A stretch of DNA of 64,000 nt from the NCBI GenBank assembly GCA_051061015.1, contig JBPFEG010000060.1:124001-188000 (forward strand), given 5' to 3'. The translations under genes and the position numbers were made by a program. Positions 28,336-37,144 of the stretch are shown in pieces; the stretch's first letter is position 1, and each line of letters starts with the position of its first letter. The notes under the pieces are model-generated. The model had not been told where the DNA came from. It did not search any database and saw nothing but the letters and a program-made list of their open reading frames with translations. The stretch is from Methylomicrobium sp051061015 (GTDB taxonomy: Bacteria > Pseudomonadota > Gammaproteobacteria > Methylococcales > Methylomonadaceae).

Positions 28336-28562
28336 GATGTTTTATCGATCCACTCATAAAGCTCAATCGACGCGGGATCGCATTTGCAGCAACTGCCGCC
28401 GCAGGTGGTACCCGAAGGCAGTTTGCGAAGGTTGCCTTTGCTGATCCATTTGCCGAGCATGCCGCGCAGAGCCTCTGCATCGACGTTGAAATGATTGGCT
28501 AGATCGATCAAGGCGACGCGACGCTGTTCCCGGATGTAGTTACGAAGATCAGACAGGATCAA
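28332..28562 (-). CDS. feoC: FeoC-like transcriptional regulator
   Basis: A 76-aa winged-helix protein with a Cys-rich insert, CGGSCCKC (four Cys able to bind an iron-sulfur cluster), after LSDLRNYIREQRRVALIDLANHFNV, the typical FeoC start. FeoC protects or regulates FeoB. It overlaps the end of feoB by 14 bases, completing a feoABC operon. The convergent upstream gene shares a four-base CTAG at the stop codons. Confidence 0.93.
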   Translation of the reverse strand: MILSDLRNYIREQRRVALIDLANHFNVDAEALRGMLGKWISKGNLRKLPSGTTCGGSCCKCDPASIELYEWIDKTS

Positions 28563-30870
28563 TGGCTGCTCCCTTGTTGATGGTCGGACCGGACTGCTTG
28601 CCGTACCACCATAATCCGGTAATTATGCAGGCAAACACAGTGATCAGACCGATGAGCCACACCAATGATTCGACGGGATGTTCACCAAACGTCATTATCT
28701 GATAAAAAACCGTCGCGGTCATATAAGCTATCCCTGTGGTCCAGAGCAGAACAAATACAGTCCAGCCACGGTTCGTTTCGCGGTAGATCGCGGCGGTCGC
28801 GGCGACGCAGGGCGCATAGAGCAGAATGAACAGCAGATAGGCAAATGCACCCGCCTGACCATCAAAACTGCGCTGCATCGCGGCATAAGCGCCGGTTTCG
28901 ACTTCGAGTTCGCTGCTGGCGACTTCAATGTTAAGACCCAAAGGATCCAGCACATTATTTGCGACACCAGTCAGATTTTCTGGAATGGTCAGCAGCGCGG
29001 TTTGCAGAGCGTCTTTCAGATTGAAGGCATCCGCTTCGATTGTTGTTGAGGCCGTTGCGTTCATCTGGCTGTACAAGGCATTCAGCGTGCCGACGACCGC
29101 TTCTTTGGCCAGCACGCCGGTGAAGATGCCGACCGTGGCTGGCCAGTTGTCGTTCTTGATGCCCATCGGTTCGAATGCAGGGGTCAGGCCGCGGCCGATT
29201 TCGCTCAAGACCGATTTATCGCTGTTTTCACGGCCGAAACTGCCGTCGGTACCCAATGCGTTCAGAAAATTCAGCACCAATACCATTGGCACGATCACCT
29301 TTCCGGCATTGAACAGGAACGACTTGAGCCGGTCCCAGGTGCGGATCAACATGCCGCGCAGGGTAGGGAGGTGATAAACCGGCAGTTCCATGATGAACGG
29401 CGAGGATTCGCCTTTGAACAGCGTATGGCGCATGATCAAACCGGTCAGTACGGCAACGCCGATGCCCAGCAGGTACAGTCCGAAGACCAGATTCTGGCCA
29501 TTGACTGGAAAAAATGCGGCCGCGAACAGCGCATAAACCGGCAGTCGCGCGCCGCAGGACATGAACGGGTTCATCAGATTGGTCAATATCCGGTCGCGCG
29601 GGTTTTCCAGTGTCCGTGTTGCCATGATCGCGGGCACATTGCAGCCGAAGCCGACGATCATCGGCACGAACGATTTGCCGGGCAGACCGATCATGCGCAT
29701 GAAGCGGTCCATCACGAACGCGGCGCGCGCCATGTAGCCCGAGTCTTCGAGCGCGGACAGAAACAGGAACAGAAATCCGACGATTGGGATGAAGGTCGCG
29801 ACGACCTGGATGCCGCCGCCGATGCCCTGAGTGATCAATACGGTCAGCCAGTCGGGCAGGCCCGAGTCGGCCAGGACCAACCCCAGGCCATTAACGAGCA
29901 GTGCCGCGGCGGCCTGATCGAAAAAATCGACGAACGCGCTGCCGATGTTGATCGTAAACATGAACATTGCGTACATGACCAGCAAAAAGATGGGAATGCC
30001 TAGAAAACGGTTCAGCACGATATTGTCGATGCGTTCGGACGTATGACGGCTGACTTCGTTCTGTTTACAGACCGCACCTTGCGTCAGTTGATTCACGAAG
30101 CCGTAGCGCGCATCGGCGGCCAGGATGTCGATCTCGTCGTCGGTTTCCTGCTCGATGCGGCGCTGTAGGGCTTTGACGGATTCGGTCAAAGCGGAACCTG
30201 CGATTTTTTGCGCCAGCGTATCGTCTTCGAGCAAACGCACGCTTAGCCAGCGCAGGTCGCAGCGATGCCGCTCTGCGGCATTTTCGAGCTGCGGCGCGAG
30301 TTCGACTATCGCCTGCTCCAGCGCAGGCGCATAGTCAATGCTTAAATCGGGAATCGGCTGGGTGACTGCCGCCTGGTTGATCGCTTTTTTGAGCGCGCCG
30401 ATGCCCTGTTTGGTCGAGGCGACGATCGGCAAGACCGGGCAGCCCAGGCGTTCGGAAAGATAGGCGATATCGATCTTGATGCCTCGCTGTTTGACCGCGT
30501 CCATCATGTTCAGCACCAGGATCATCGGCGTGCGCATTTCGACCAATTGCGAGGTTAAATACAGATGGCGTTCGATACTGGACGCATCGACGATATTCAC
30601 GATCAGGTCGGCTTCCTTGGCCGCGACAAAATCGCGGGCGACTTTTTCGTCGAGCGAAACCTGATCGTCGGAGGCTTCGAGCGAGTAGGTGCCGGGCAAA
30701 TCGACCAGTTCGATCGTTTTGCCTTCAAAAGCGTACTCGCCGGTCTTTTTTTCGACCGTTACGCCGGGCCAGTTGCCGACGTGCTGTTTCGCGCCGGTCA
30801 ACGCATTGAAAAGAGTGGTCTTGCCGCAATTGGGGTTGCCGACCACGCCGACCGTAAAATCGGCGGCCAT
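28549..30870 (-). CDS. feoB: Ferrous iron transport protein B
   Basis: Inner-membrane Fe(II) transporter, 773 aa. An N-terminal G-domain (G1 GNPNCGKTTLFNAL, G3 DLPGTYSL, G4 NMMD) is followed by a linker and two Gate-type membrane cores with eight or more helices, including GFGCNVPAIMATR and GFLFLFLSALEDSGYMARAAF. The ATG at 30870 overlaps the feoA stop in ATGA, so translation is coupled. Probably repressed by Fur (see the box upstream of feoA). Confidence 0.97.
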   Translation of the reverse strand: MAADFTVGVVGNPNCGKTTLFNALTGAKQHVGNWPGVTVEKKTGEYAFEGKTIELVDLPGTYSLEASDDQVSLDEKVARDFVAAKEADLIVNIVDASSIERHLYLTSQLVEMRTPMILVLNMMDAVKQRGIKIDIAYLSERLGCPVLPIVASTKQGIGALKKAINQAAVTQPIPDLSIDYAPALEQAIVELAPQLENAAERHRCDLRWLSVRLLEDDTLAQKIAGSALTESVKALQRRIEQETDDEIDILAADARYGFVNQLTQGAVCKQNEVSRHTSERIDNIVLNRFLGIPIFLLVMYAMFMFTINIGSAFVDFFDQAAAALLVNGLGLVLADSGLPDWLTVLITQGIGGGIQVVATFIPIVGFLFLFLSALEDSGYMARAAFVMDRFMRMIGLPGKSFVPMIVGFGCNVPAIMATRTLENPRDRILTNLMNPFMSCGARLPVYALFAAAFFPVNGQNLVFGLYLLGIGVAVLTGLIMRHTLFKGESSPFIMELPVYHLPTLRGMLIRTWDRLKSFLFNAGKVIVPMVLVLNFLNALGTDGSFGRENSDKSVLSEIGRGLTPAFEPMGIKNDNWPATVGIFTGVLAKEAVVGTLNALYSQMNATASTTIEADAFNLKDALQTALLTIPENLTGVANNVLDPLGLNIEVASSELEVETGAYAAMQRSFDGQAGAFAYLLFILLYAPCVAATAAIYRETNRGWTVFVLLWTTGIAYMTATVFYQIMTFGEHPVESLVWLIGLITVFACIITGLWWYGKQSGPTINKGAAIDPV

Positions 30871-31103
30871 CAAAGCTTCTCGATTTGCAATACCGCGGCT
30901 TCGTCTTTACGCAAGGTCAGGGAAAAACCGCGCAGGCGGATTTCGACGGGGTCGCCCATCGGCGCGAAGCGGGTAACGCTGAATTCGGTGCCGGGTGTCA
31001 GCCCCATCGCCAGCAGGCGTTTGCGGTAGGCTTTCCCGGCTTTGTCGAAGCCGACGATTTTGGCTAAATCGCCGACAGCAAGTTTTTTCAAGTCAATCAA
31101 CAT
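30870..31103 (-). CDS. feoA: Ferrous iron transport protein A
   Basis: A 77-aa SH3-like cytosolic partner of FeoB. The core reads GDLAKIVGFDKAGKAYRKRLLAMGLTPGTEFSV and RLRGFSLTLR, as in FeoA. First gene of the feoABC operon. A Fur-like box lies 45-63 bases upstream of its start. Confidence 0.95.
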   Translation of the reverse strand: MLIDLKKLAVGDLAKIVGFDKAGKAYRKRLLAMGLTPGTEFSVTRFAPMGDPVEIRLRGFSLTLRKDEAAVLQIEKL

Positions 31104-31147
31104 AAATCGGCCTTCAAATTGAATTGTGTACTGAATTGACTAAGTTA

Positions 31148-31166
31148 TCAATAATCATTCTCATTC
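31148..31166 (-). promoter_or_regulatory. Fur box upstream of feoA (candidate)
   Basis: On the minus strand the 19 bases read GAATGAGAATGATTATTGA, which matches the Fur consensus (GATAATGATAATCATTATC) at most positions of the core GAGAATGATTATT. It lies between feoA and the divergent fructose-bisphosphatase gene and would give iron-dependent repression of feoABC. Confidence 0.65.
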
Positions 31167-31270
31167 ATGTTGAATATAACATAAAATCCGCGTTTGGAAA
31201 ACCGGCGCGACAATTTGTCAGACAAGGTCGAAGGGAGGGAATTATGCCTTATTACTGTGAATCAAGCAGG

Positions 31271-31276
31271 TATAAT
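31271..31276 (+). promoter_or_regulatory. Candidate minus-10 box of fbp
   Basis: A perfect TATAAT lies 39 bases before the fbp start. The minus-35 region (around 31248) is AT-rich but not a good match. Confidence 0.4.
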
Positions 31277-31314
31277 AATGTAAAAACAGAACGACAACGG
31301 AGACCTGACATCCC

Positions 31315-32319
31315 ATGGCCAATAAAGTTACCATGACCCAATTCCTGATCGAACAGCAGCGCGAATATCCCGGCACGTCGGGAACGTTTACACTGCTACT
31401 GAACGACATCGTTACCGCCTGCAAGCAGATTTCGCACAAGGTCAATCGGGGTAATCTGATTGGTGTGTTAGGCAGCGCCGAATCGGAAAACGTTCAGGGC
31501 GAAGTGCAAAAAAAGCTCGACATCATTACCAACGAGATCATGGTGGAGGCGCTGGACTGGACAGGCCATCTAGCCGGCATGGTCTCCGAAGAAGTCGACG
31601 CGCCGATCAAGATTCCACCGCGCTATCCGAAAGGCAAATACCTGGTGCTGTTCGATCCTCTGGACGGTTCATCGAACATCGACATCAACCTGACTGTCGG
31701 CACGATCTTTTCGATTCTGCGTTGCCGCGAAGGTGTCGACCCCGAGCCTGAGGATTTTATGCGCAAGGGTAGCGAGCAGGTCTGCGCCGGCTTCGTGCTG
31801 TACGGCCCTTCAACGATGATGGTATTGACGACCGGACATGGCGTGAACGGCTTTACGCTGGATCAGGACATCGGGGAGTTCATCCTGACTCACCGTAACA
31901 TGACGATCCCTGAAGACACCAGCGAATTTGCGATTAATATGTCCAATCAGCGTTTCTGGGAGGAGCCGGTCAAACGTTATATCGACGAATGCGTACAGGG
32001 CAAGGATGGCCCTCGGCAAAAAAATTTCAACATGCGTTGGATCGCTTCGTTAGTCGCAGAGGTCTATCGAATTTTAACCCGAGGCGGCATTTTCATGTAC
32101 CCTTACGATACCCGCGACCCGAAAAAGCCCTGCAAGCTGCGCCTGATGTACGAGGCCAACCCGGTGGCCTTTATTGTCGAACAAGCCGGCGGCGCCTGTT
32201 CGACCGGCCGCGAGCGGATGCTCGACGTGAAGCCGCAAAGCCTGCACCAGCGTGTGCCGGTGATTTTGGGCTCAAAAAACGAAGTGGAGCGGATAGTAAA
32301 GTACCATTTGGAGGGATAA
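31315..32319 (+). CDS. fbp: Fructose-1,6-bisphosphatase class 1
   Basis: Hydrolyses fructose 1,6-bisphosphate to fructose 6-phosphate in gluconeogenesis or carbon fixation. 334 aa; the metal-binding core is VLFDPLDGSSNIDINLTVGTIFSI, and the sugar-phosphate site LRLMYEANPVAFIVEQAGG follows. Length matches the family (about 332-338). In methanotrophs with the ribulose monophosphate cycle it may serve gluconeogenesis or a Calvin-type branch. Divergent from feoABC. Confidence 0.97.
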   Translation: MANKVTMTQFLIEQQREYPGTSGTFTLLLNDIVTACKQISHKVNRGNLIGVLGSAESENVQGEVQKKLDIITNEIMVEALDWTGHLAGMVSEEVDAPIKIPPRYPKGKYLVLFDPLDGSSNIDINLTVGTIFSILRCREGVDPEPEDFMRKGSEQVCAGFVLYGPSTMMVLTTGHGVNGFTLDQDIGEFILTHRNMTIPEDTSEFAINMSNQRFWEEPVKRYIDECVQGKDGPRQKNFNMRWIASLVAEVYRILTRGGIFMYPYDTRDPKKPCKLRLMYEANPVAFIVEQAGGACSTGRERMLDVKPQSLHQRVPVILGSKNEVERIVKYHLEG

Positions 32320-32690
32320 CGGGGAAGCTGTTCCGGAAGCTGTTTTTGAGTGATTTAAAGATAGAAATGGGGCTCCAGCAGTCGAATAGCAAGAAAATAA
32401 GGCTCGGATCGTGTTCATGGTCGCGGCCGTCCCTCTCGGATTTAATTGTTCAGTTTTAGGAATGCTGGCGAAGAATTCAGGATACGGCAGGGAATGAACC
32501 GTGGTTTCGAGGTTTTTTCGGCCGCGAGCCCTGGAGCCTTTATCCTGCATAATACGGGGTATAATCATTAAGCACTCCAGGAATTTTTACTTAATCCCCT
32601 AATTGCCAGCTTTTTTCATGGCTCATTTGAGTTATCCTTACCTTATTCGCTATCGCCATGAGTCTTTCCTAATCCGATGTTTACTCACTT
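32320..32690. other. 371-base region after fbp
   Basis: No gene seen. A ten-base direct repeat (GGAAGCTGTT) occurs at 32323-32332 and again at 32335-32344, right after the fbp stop. Otherwise AT-rich. It probably holds the fbp terminator and the promoter of the next gene. Confidence 0.4.
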
Positions 32691-33179
32691 ATGCTCGAAA
32701 CCTTGCAGCCTTATTCATTAAAATCCCTGCTTGAGCATCCGGAATTTGTAGAGGGGCAGTTTTGGGGCCGCAAAAACTATGATGCCAATCAACTGGTCAT
32801 CGTGGAAGGGGAAAAAGGGAATGAAATCTATGTGATACTCCAGGGAAAAGTCTCGGTTTGCACGCAGGTGAAAATTTCGGAGGATCGGCAAATGCTGTCG
32901 GGGCTTTGCGAATTATTTGAAGGCCATGAATTTGCGCATTCCTGCTTTTTTGACGACGAACCTCACAGCGCCACAATCAAGACCATTACTGCTTGTCAAA
33001 TGGCTCTCATCGATGCGGCAAAGCTCAAGCAGTTTCTTGACCAAAATCCCGAAATCGGATTTCACTTGCTATTTCACTGGATGAAAATCTTACTTCCGCG
33101 TCTCAGGCAAAGTAATAAACGCGTCGCGAATCTTTTCAGCTGGGGCCTGAAAGTACACCAGATTGATACCCTGCTCTAA
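32691..33179 (+). CDS. Cyclic nucleotide-binding domain protein, no output domain
   Basis: A 162-aa protein consisting of a single cNMP-binding/CRP-like beta-barrel. Visible are ANQLVIVEGEKGNEIYVILQGKVSVC at the start of the barrel, then a C-terminal helix (LLFHWMKILLPRLRQSNKRVANLF). There is no DNA-binding domain. The phosphate-binding cassette arginine is not clear (FFDDEPHSATIKTITACQMALI), so binding of cAMP is doubtful. Possible role: protein partner or sensor. Unknown pathway. Confidence 0.75.
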   Translation: MLETLQPYSLKSLLEHPEFVEGQFWGRKNYDANQLVIVEGEKGNEIYVILQGKVSVCTQVKISEDRQMLSGLCELFEGHEFAHSCFFDDEPHSATIKTITACQMALIDAAKLKQFLDQNPEIGFHLLFHWMKILLPRLRQSNKRVANLFSWGLKVHQIDTLL

Positions 33180-33288
33180 AGCGATTTTGAAAAATACCTT
33201 TCGGGATTTTTTTAAGGCGCCTTTTTTTATTTTAATGCCACATATTGATTGTAAAATATTTCTACGGCTAATACGTCAGGACTGAATA

Positions 33289-34068
33289 GTGAAACCGATC
33301 GATTGGCATACGACTTATGCTGCAATATGGCGGCAAAATAAAGAATATTTGCGCCCCGTCGCCCGTTTGGACGCAATTCGGCTCGGAGATCTGGTCGGCA
33401 TCGACAAACAGAAACAGCAGTTGATCGATAATACCGAACGCTTTCTGGCCGGGAAACCGGCCAATAACGCCTTGCTCTGGGGCGCCCGCGGCACCGGCAA
33501 GTCGTCGCTGATCAAGGCTCTGTTGAACGAATATCGGGAAGCGGGCCTCAGGATCATCGAAGTGGATAAGCAGGATCTGGTTTACCTGCCGGAAATCGTC
33601 GACGAAATCCGCGAATTGCCCCAGCGTTTCATCATTTATTGCGACGATCTCTCGTTTGAAGCGCGGGACAGCCGGTACAAGTCGCTGAAAAGCGTGCTCG
33701 AAGGCTCGATCGAACTGCCGCCCGAGAACGTGTTGGTGTATGCGACGTCGAATCGCCGGCATTTGCTGCCGGAGCGAATGAGCGACAATCTCGATACCCG
33801 ACTGGTGGAAGGTGAGGTGCATTATTCCGATGCGGTCGAAGAACAGATTTCGCTTTCAGACCGTTTCGGTTTATGGCTGGCGTTCTATCCGCATTCGACT
33901 CAGACTTACCTGGACATCGTGGACAGCTATTTCCCTGCTTATGGTGGTGAACGGGATGACTTGCATCAAGAGGCTCTGGAATTCGCGCAACAACGTGCCG
34001 CTAAAAGCGGCAGGACGGCAAAGCAATTCTTCAATCTGTTTTCAGGATCGCATAAAAAAGAAAATTAG
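33289..34068 (+). CDS. AAA ATPase, DUF815 family
   Basis: A P-loop ATPase of 259 aa. Walker A is WGARGTGKSSLIKAL, Walker B is in IYCDDLSFE, and it has the LKSVLEGSIELPPENVLVYATSNRRHLLPER segment typical of DUF815. GTG start. It belongs to the ORC/Cdc48-like superfamily with an unknown client. Isolated: it runs in the same direction as its neighbours but with gaps of more than 100 bases. Confidence 0.9.
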   Translation: MKPIDWHTTYAAIWRQNKEYLRPVARLDAIRLGDLVGIDKQKQQLIDNTERFLAGKPANNALLWGARGTGKSSLIKALLNEYREAGLRIIEVDKQDLVYLPEIVDEIRELPQRFIIYCDDLSFEARDSRYKSLKSVLEGSIELPPENVLVYATSNRRHLLPERMSDNLDTRLVEGEVHYSDAVEEQISLSDRFGLWLAFYPHSTQTYLDIVDSYFPAYGGERDDLHQEALEFAQQRAAKSGRTAKQFFNLFSGSHKKEN

Positions 34069-34239
34069 AAAATACTTCTTTTCAATCTAAGCCGAGCGTA
34101 CATTTTGAGTGGTATTATCGGCTTTGGCTTAGATTTTTTCGACACATCTTGTATCTTATCCACCATGAAATGGTACGACAAAGTCAAGCTGGTATTCAGC
34201 AAAGGCCACTATTCAATTGCTCTTGGTATAAGGGGCATA

Positions 34240-34536
34240 TCAGCCTTTTCCATACAAATTCCGTAGCGCCTGTTTCGCCTGTTCGAGAATTTGCCGCTGT
34301 TCAGGAGCCAGATTCTTGCCGGCACGGTTGATATAGAACACCAGCATCGACATCGCCGAGCGGAACGGTTCAGCCTTGCGACGCGTACTCGCTTCGGCTG
34401 AGTCTCTCAGCGATTCGGCGATACGCTTCGGATCTTTCCAGGTGAAGACCCCGTGTTCGAGGCTTAAGGCATTACTTTCGCGTGTGACTTTTGCCGACCA
34501 TTTATACGGCGGGGATGCGTTGGAATCGCGGGTCAT
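34240..34536 (-). CDS. DUF3175 domain protein
   Basis: A 98-aa basic protein with KWSAKVTRESNALSLEHGVFTW, DPKRIAESLRDSAE, RRKAEPFRSAMSML and FYINRAGKNL, all typical of DUF3175. Members are small, highly charged and widespread in proteobacteria, with no known function. Divergent from the multicopper oxidase gene. Confidence 0.85.
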   Translation of the reverse strand: MTRDSNASPPYKWSAKVTRESNALSLEHGVFTWKDPKRIAESLRDSAEASTRRKAEPFRSAMSMLVFYINRAGKNLAPEQRQILEQAKQALRNLYGKG

Positions 34537-34729
34537 GCTGTCGTGCGGCTTTGAGTTGTTGATGAATTTGCCAGGCTAAGTTCAACTTGAGCGAATCCAT
34601 TGGACTATGGAGGGTTGGATCAAATTCACTCGCTATGTTTTCAATCGGGCAGAGCGCCTGTCTACATCAGGGTATGGCCTCATTCTGCTAAAATACTCAA
34701 ACTTTGGCAATGGCGAATGATAGACCGAA

Positions 34730-36148
34730 ATGAGCAAATTTTCCGAAGCGATAATAGCCGGCGTTATGCTGGCCGGGCTTTTTTCTATTTCTGCTCCTGA
34801 GGTTGGCGCACAATCGTCAAATAGTGTTTCAATCGCGCAACAGCTGGAGCAGGAGTTTAAAGGCGCGTATCGGGAAAGCATCGCGCCTGCGGATGAAGTC
34901 AGAAACTTCGAATTAACCGCTGCGCCGGCCGAATGGGGCGTCGTGCCGCCTTATCGCACCGATGTCTGGGCCTATAACGGCACCGTGCCGGGGCCGGTGC
35001 TGCGCATCAAGCTGGGTGAAACGCTGAAGGTCAAATTGACCAATAAATTGACACAGGCGACTACGATGCATTGGCATGGAATCAGGGTGCCGAACGCGAT
35101 GGACGGCGTTCCGGGTGTCACGCAGCCGCCTATCGAGCCGGGCAGTAGTTTTACCTACCAGTTTACGCCGAAAGATGCCGGCACTTTCTGGTTTCACCCG
35201 CATTTGAATTCGCCGGAGCAGGTCGAACGCGGTTTGCAGGGCGCGCTGATTGTGGACGATCCGAAGGAGCCCCGGTATTCACAGGATCTGGTCTGGGTAC
35301 TGGACGATTGGCTATTCGACAAGGGCGCCAGCATTTACGATCAATTCGTGACCGGACATGATTTGGCGCATGACGGGCGCTGGGGAAATGTCGCGACCGT
35401 GAACGGCAGATACCTGCCGTCGATACCGGTCAAGGCGGGCGAAAGGCTGCGTATCAGGCTGATCAATGCGGCCAATGGCCGTGTTTTTTCGCCGGCATTC
35501 GACGGTTTGTCTCCCACCGTGATTGCGGTTGACGGCATGCTGACCGGCTCGCCGTTTCCCTTGCCGCAGTTTCATCTGGCGCCGGGTAATCGGCTCGACT
35601 TGGATGTGGTGATTCCCAAAGAAGCGGCCGGTAAGTTGCTGGCCGTCTCCAATTATTTCGGACGTACATCGCAAACGCTTGCCTTTTTGGAGGTGGCGGC
35701 GAAAACCGCTGTCACCACACCGACCTTCGAATCCCCCAAAGCGGCGCATTTTCCGGCATGGAAGCAAGCGCTTACCGCTCCAGTCGCGCATGAGTTTATC
35801 CTGAATGTGGAACGCGGCGGCTCTTACGGGATCAGTTGGACCATCGACGGCAAGACAGGGCACAAGAACGTAGCCGCGACGCTGCCTTACGGCAAATTTA
35901 GCCGCCTACGTTTTACCAATAAATCGGGCCGTTTGCATCCGATGCATTTGCATAGCCAGTTTTTCAAACTGCTGGCGGTCGATGGAGAGGCTGCACAGGA
36001 AAACTTCTGGCGCGATACACTGCTGATCGGCCCCAAACAGTCAGTCGACGTCGGCTTGGTGCCGTTGGATAAAGGATTGTGGGCCAATCACTGCCATATT
36101 CTCGAGCATGCCGAAGCGGGTATGATGAGTATGATCAAAGTGGAATGA
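34730..36148 (+). CDS. Multicopper oxidase (laccase-like)
   Basis: Secreted or periplasmic three-domain cupredoxin oxidase, 472 aa. Signal peptide: residues about 1-28, with cleavage near GAQS. Copper motifs are complete: HWH 114-116, HPH 156-158, HPMHLH 403-408, and HCHILEHAEAGMM from 454. The last methionine gives the usual T1 axial ligand. Could oxidise Cu(I), Fe(II), Mn(II) or phenols; a copper-handling role would suit a methanotroph with particulate methane monooxygenase, but this is inference. A monocistronic gene. Confidence 0.93.
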   Translation: MSKFSEAIIAGVMLAGLFSISAPEVGAQSSNSVSIAQQLEQEFKGAYRESIAPADEVRNFELTAAPAEWGVVPPYRTDVWAYNGTVPGPVLRIKLGETLKVKLTNKLTQATTMHWHGIRVPNAMDGVPGVTQPPIEPGSSFTYQFTPKDAGTFWFHPHLNSPEQVERGLQGALIVDDPKEPRYSQDLVWVLDDWLFDKGASIYDQFVTGHDLAHDGRWGNVATVNGRYLPSIPVKAGERLRIRLINAANGRVFSPAFDGLSPTVIAVDGMLTGSPFPLPQFHLAPGNRLDLDVVIPKEAAGKLLAVSNYFGRTSQTLAFLEVAAKTAVTTPTFESPKAAHFPAWKQALTAPVAHEFILNVERGGSYGISWTIDGKTGHKNVAATLPYGKFSRLRFTNKSGRLHPMHLHSQFFKLLAVDGEAAQENFWRDTLLIGPKQSVDVGLVPLDKGLWANHCHILEHAEAGMMSMIKVE

Positions 36149-36456
36149 CGTTCAGCTGTCTTTGGCTTAGGCCCATTATAGCCAGCGAGGCGAATTGCGC
36201 TTCGGTAGATACGGGTTGATGAAAAAATGGCTAACGTGTAAGATTATTCTTATAAAGGCAATATAAAAGAGTATTATGTAGAGGCCTAAATCATGGGCGA
36301 TAGTTTATCAGGATATATTAAACTCAATCATAAGGAGAATAATGCCCTTATCGGCGCTTGTGTTCTTGAGTGGGTATGAAAATCAGATATGAATGAACTC
36401 GGCACGACTGACCGACTGATAAACAGTTGATTCCTCTTCTGCTCAAGGAATTATTG
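36149..36456. other. 308-base region before the GH19 gene
   Basis: No supported gene. A 28-codon frame from an ATG at 36293 has no family resemblance, and another tiny frame has an AGGAG before it; both look incidental. The sequence is more AT-rich than its neighbours. Confidence 0.4.
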
Positions 36457-37041
36457 ATGGCTTACCTTATTACCGAACAACATTTGGCCGCGATTGCGGG
36501 ACAAACCACCCCTTTAATGGCGGAATTGGCGAATTGGATCAATAAAATTTGCCCCAGTTATGAAATTGATATGTCGAATGAATATGCCCATTTTTTGGCT
36601 CAGGCATGTCACGAAACCGACCATTTCCGAACACTCCATGAATATGCCTCGGGCAATGCCTATGAAGGCCGCAGAGATTTAGGCAATACGCAAAAAGGGG
36701 ATGGGCCTAGATTCAAAGGACGGGGGATTTTTCAAACCACCGGGCGTGCAAATTACATGCAGTTAGGAATCAAAAAAGGCCATAGGGATTTATTCATTAA
36801 CTCCCCCGAATTACTTGAACAGCCCGAATATGCGGTATGGAGCGCCTGTGAATTTTGGCTTGGCCGGCACTTGAATGATGCGGCTAATGAAGCCGATAGT
36901 GCTATTTTAAAGAAAAAATATGGGAGAAAGCTTCATGACGTTTCTCCGGTCGAGTTCATCAGCATTTCGATCAATGGGGGGCTAAACGGCATTGATGAAC
37001 GGAAAAAATTCTATGCGCTTGCGAAGGCTGTGCTGGTCTGA
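36457..37041 (+). CDS. Glycoside hydrolase family 19 (chitinase/endolysin-like)
   Basis: A 194-aa single-domain enzyme. The catalytic glutamate is in LAQACHETDHFRTLHEYASG, followed by YEGRRDLGNTQKGDG, KGRGIFQTTGRANYMQLG and ISINGGLNGIDER, typical of phage-type GH19 lysozymes. No signal peptide, so it would act on peptidoglycan only after release or with a holin. No holin or phage structural gene is nearby. Start at 36457 chosen for AAGGA upstream. AT-richer than its surroundings, which hints at horizontal transfer. Confidence 0.88.
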   Translation: MAYLITEQHLAAIAGQTTPLMAELANWINKICPSYEIDMSNEYAHFLAQACHETDHFRTLHEYASGNAYEGRRDLGNTQKGDGPRFKGRGIFQTTGRANYMQLGIKKGHRDLFINSPELLEQPEYAVWSACEFWLGRHLNDAANEADSAILKKKYGRKLHDVSPVEFISISINGGLNGIDERKKFYALAKAVLV

Positions 37042-37096
37042 CTCCAGAAAGAGTTGCTGCGGAGCGGCGTACTATTGAGTCAGGCTATAAAAGAAG

Positions 37097-37128
37097 GCCC
37101 AAAGCGCCGTTTGCACGGCGCTTTGGGC
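37097..37128 (-). terminator. Bidirectional hairpin between the GH19 gene and ftsH
   Basis: A perfect 13-bp stem (37097-37109 with 37116-37128, 6-base loop) lies between two converging genes. A T-rich stretch follows on the minus strand (end of ftsH); on the plus strand the following bases are less T-rich. Confidence 0.65.
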
Positions 37129-37144
37129 TTAATGGAGAGAACAA

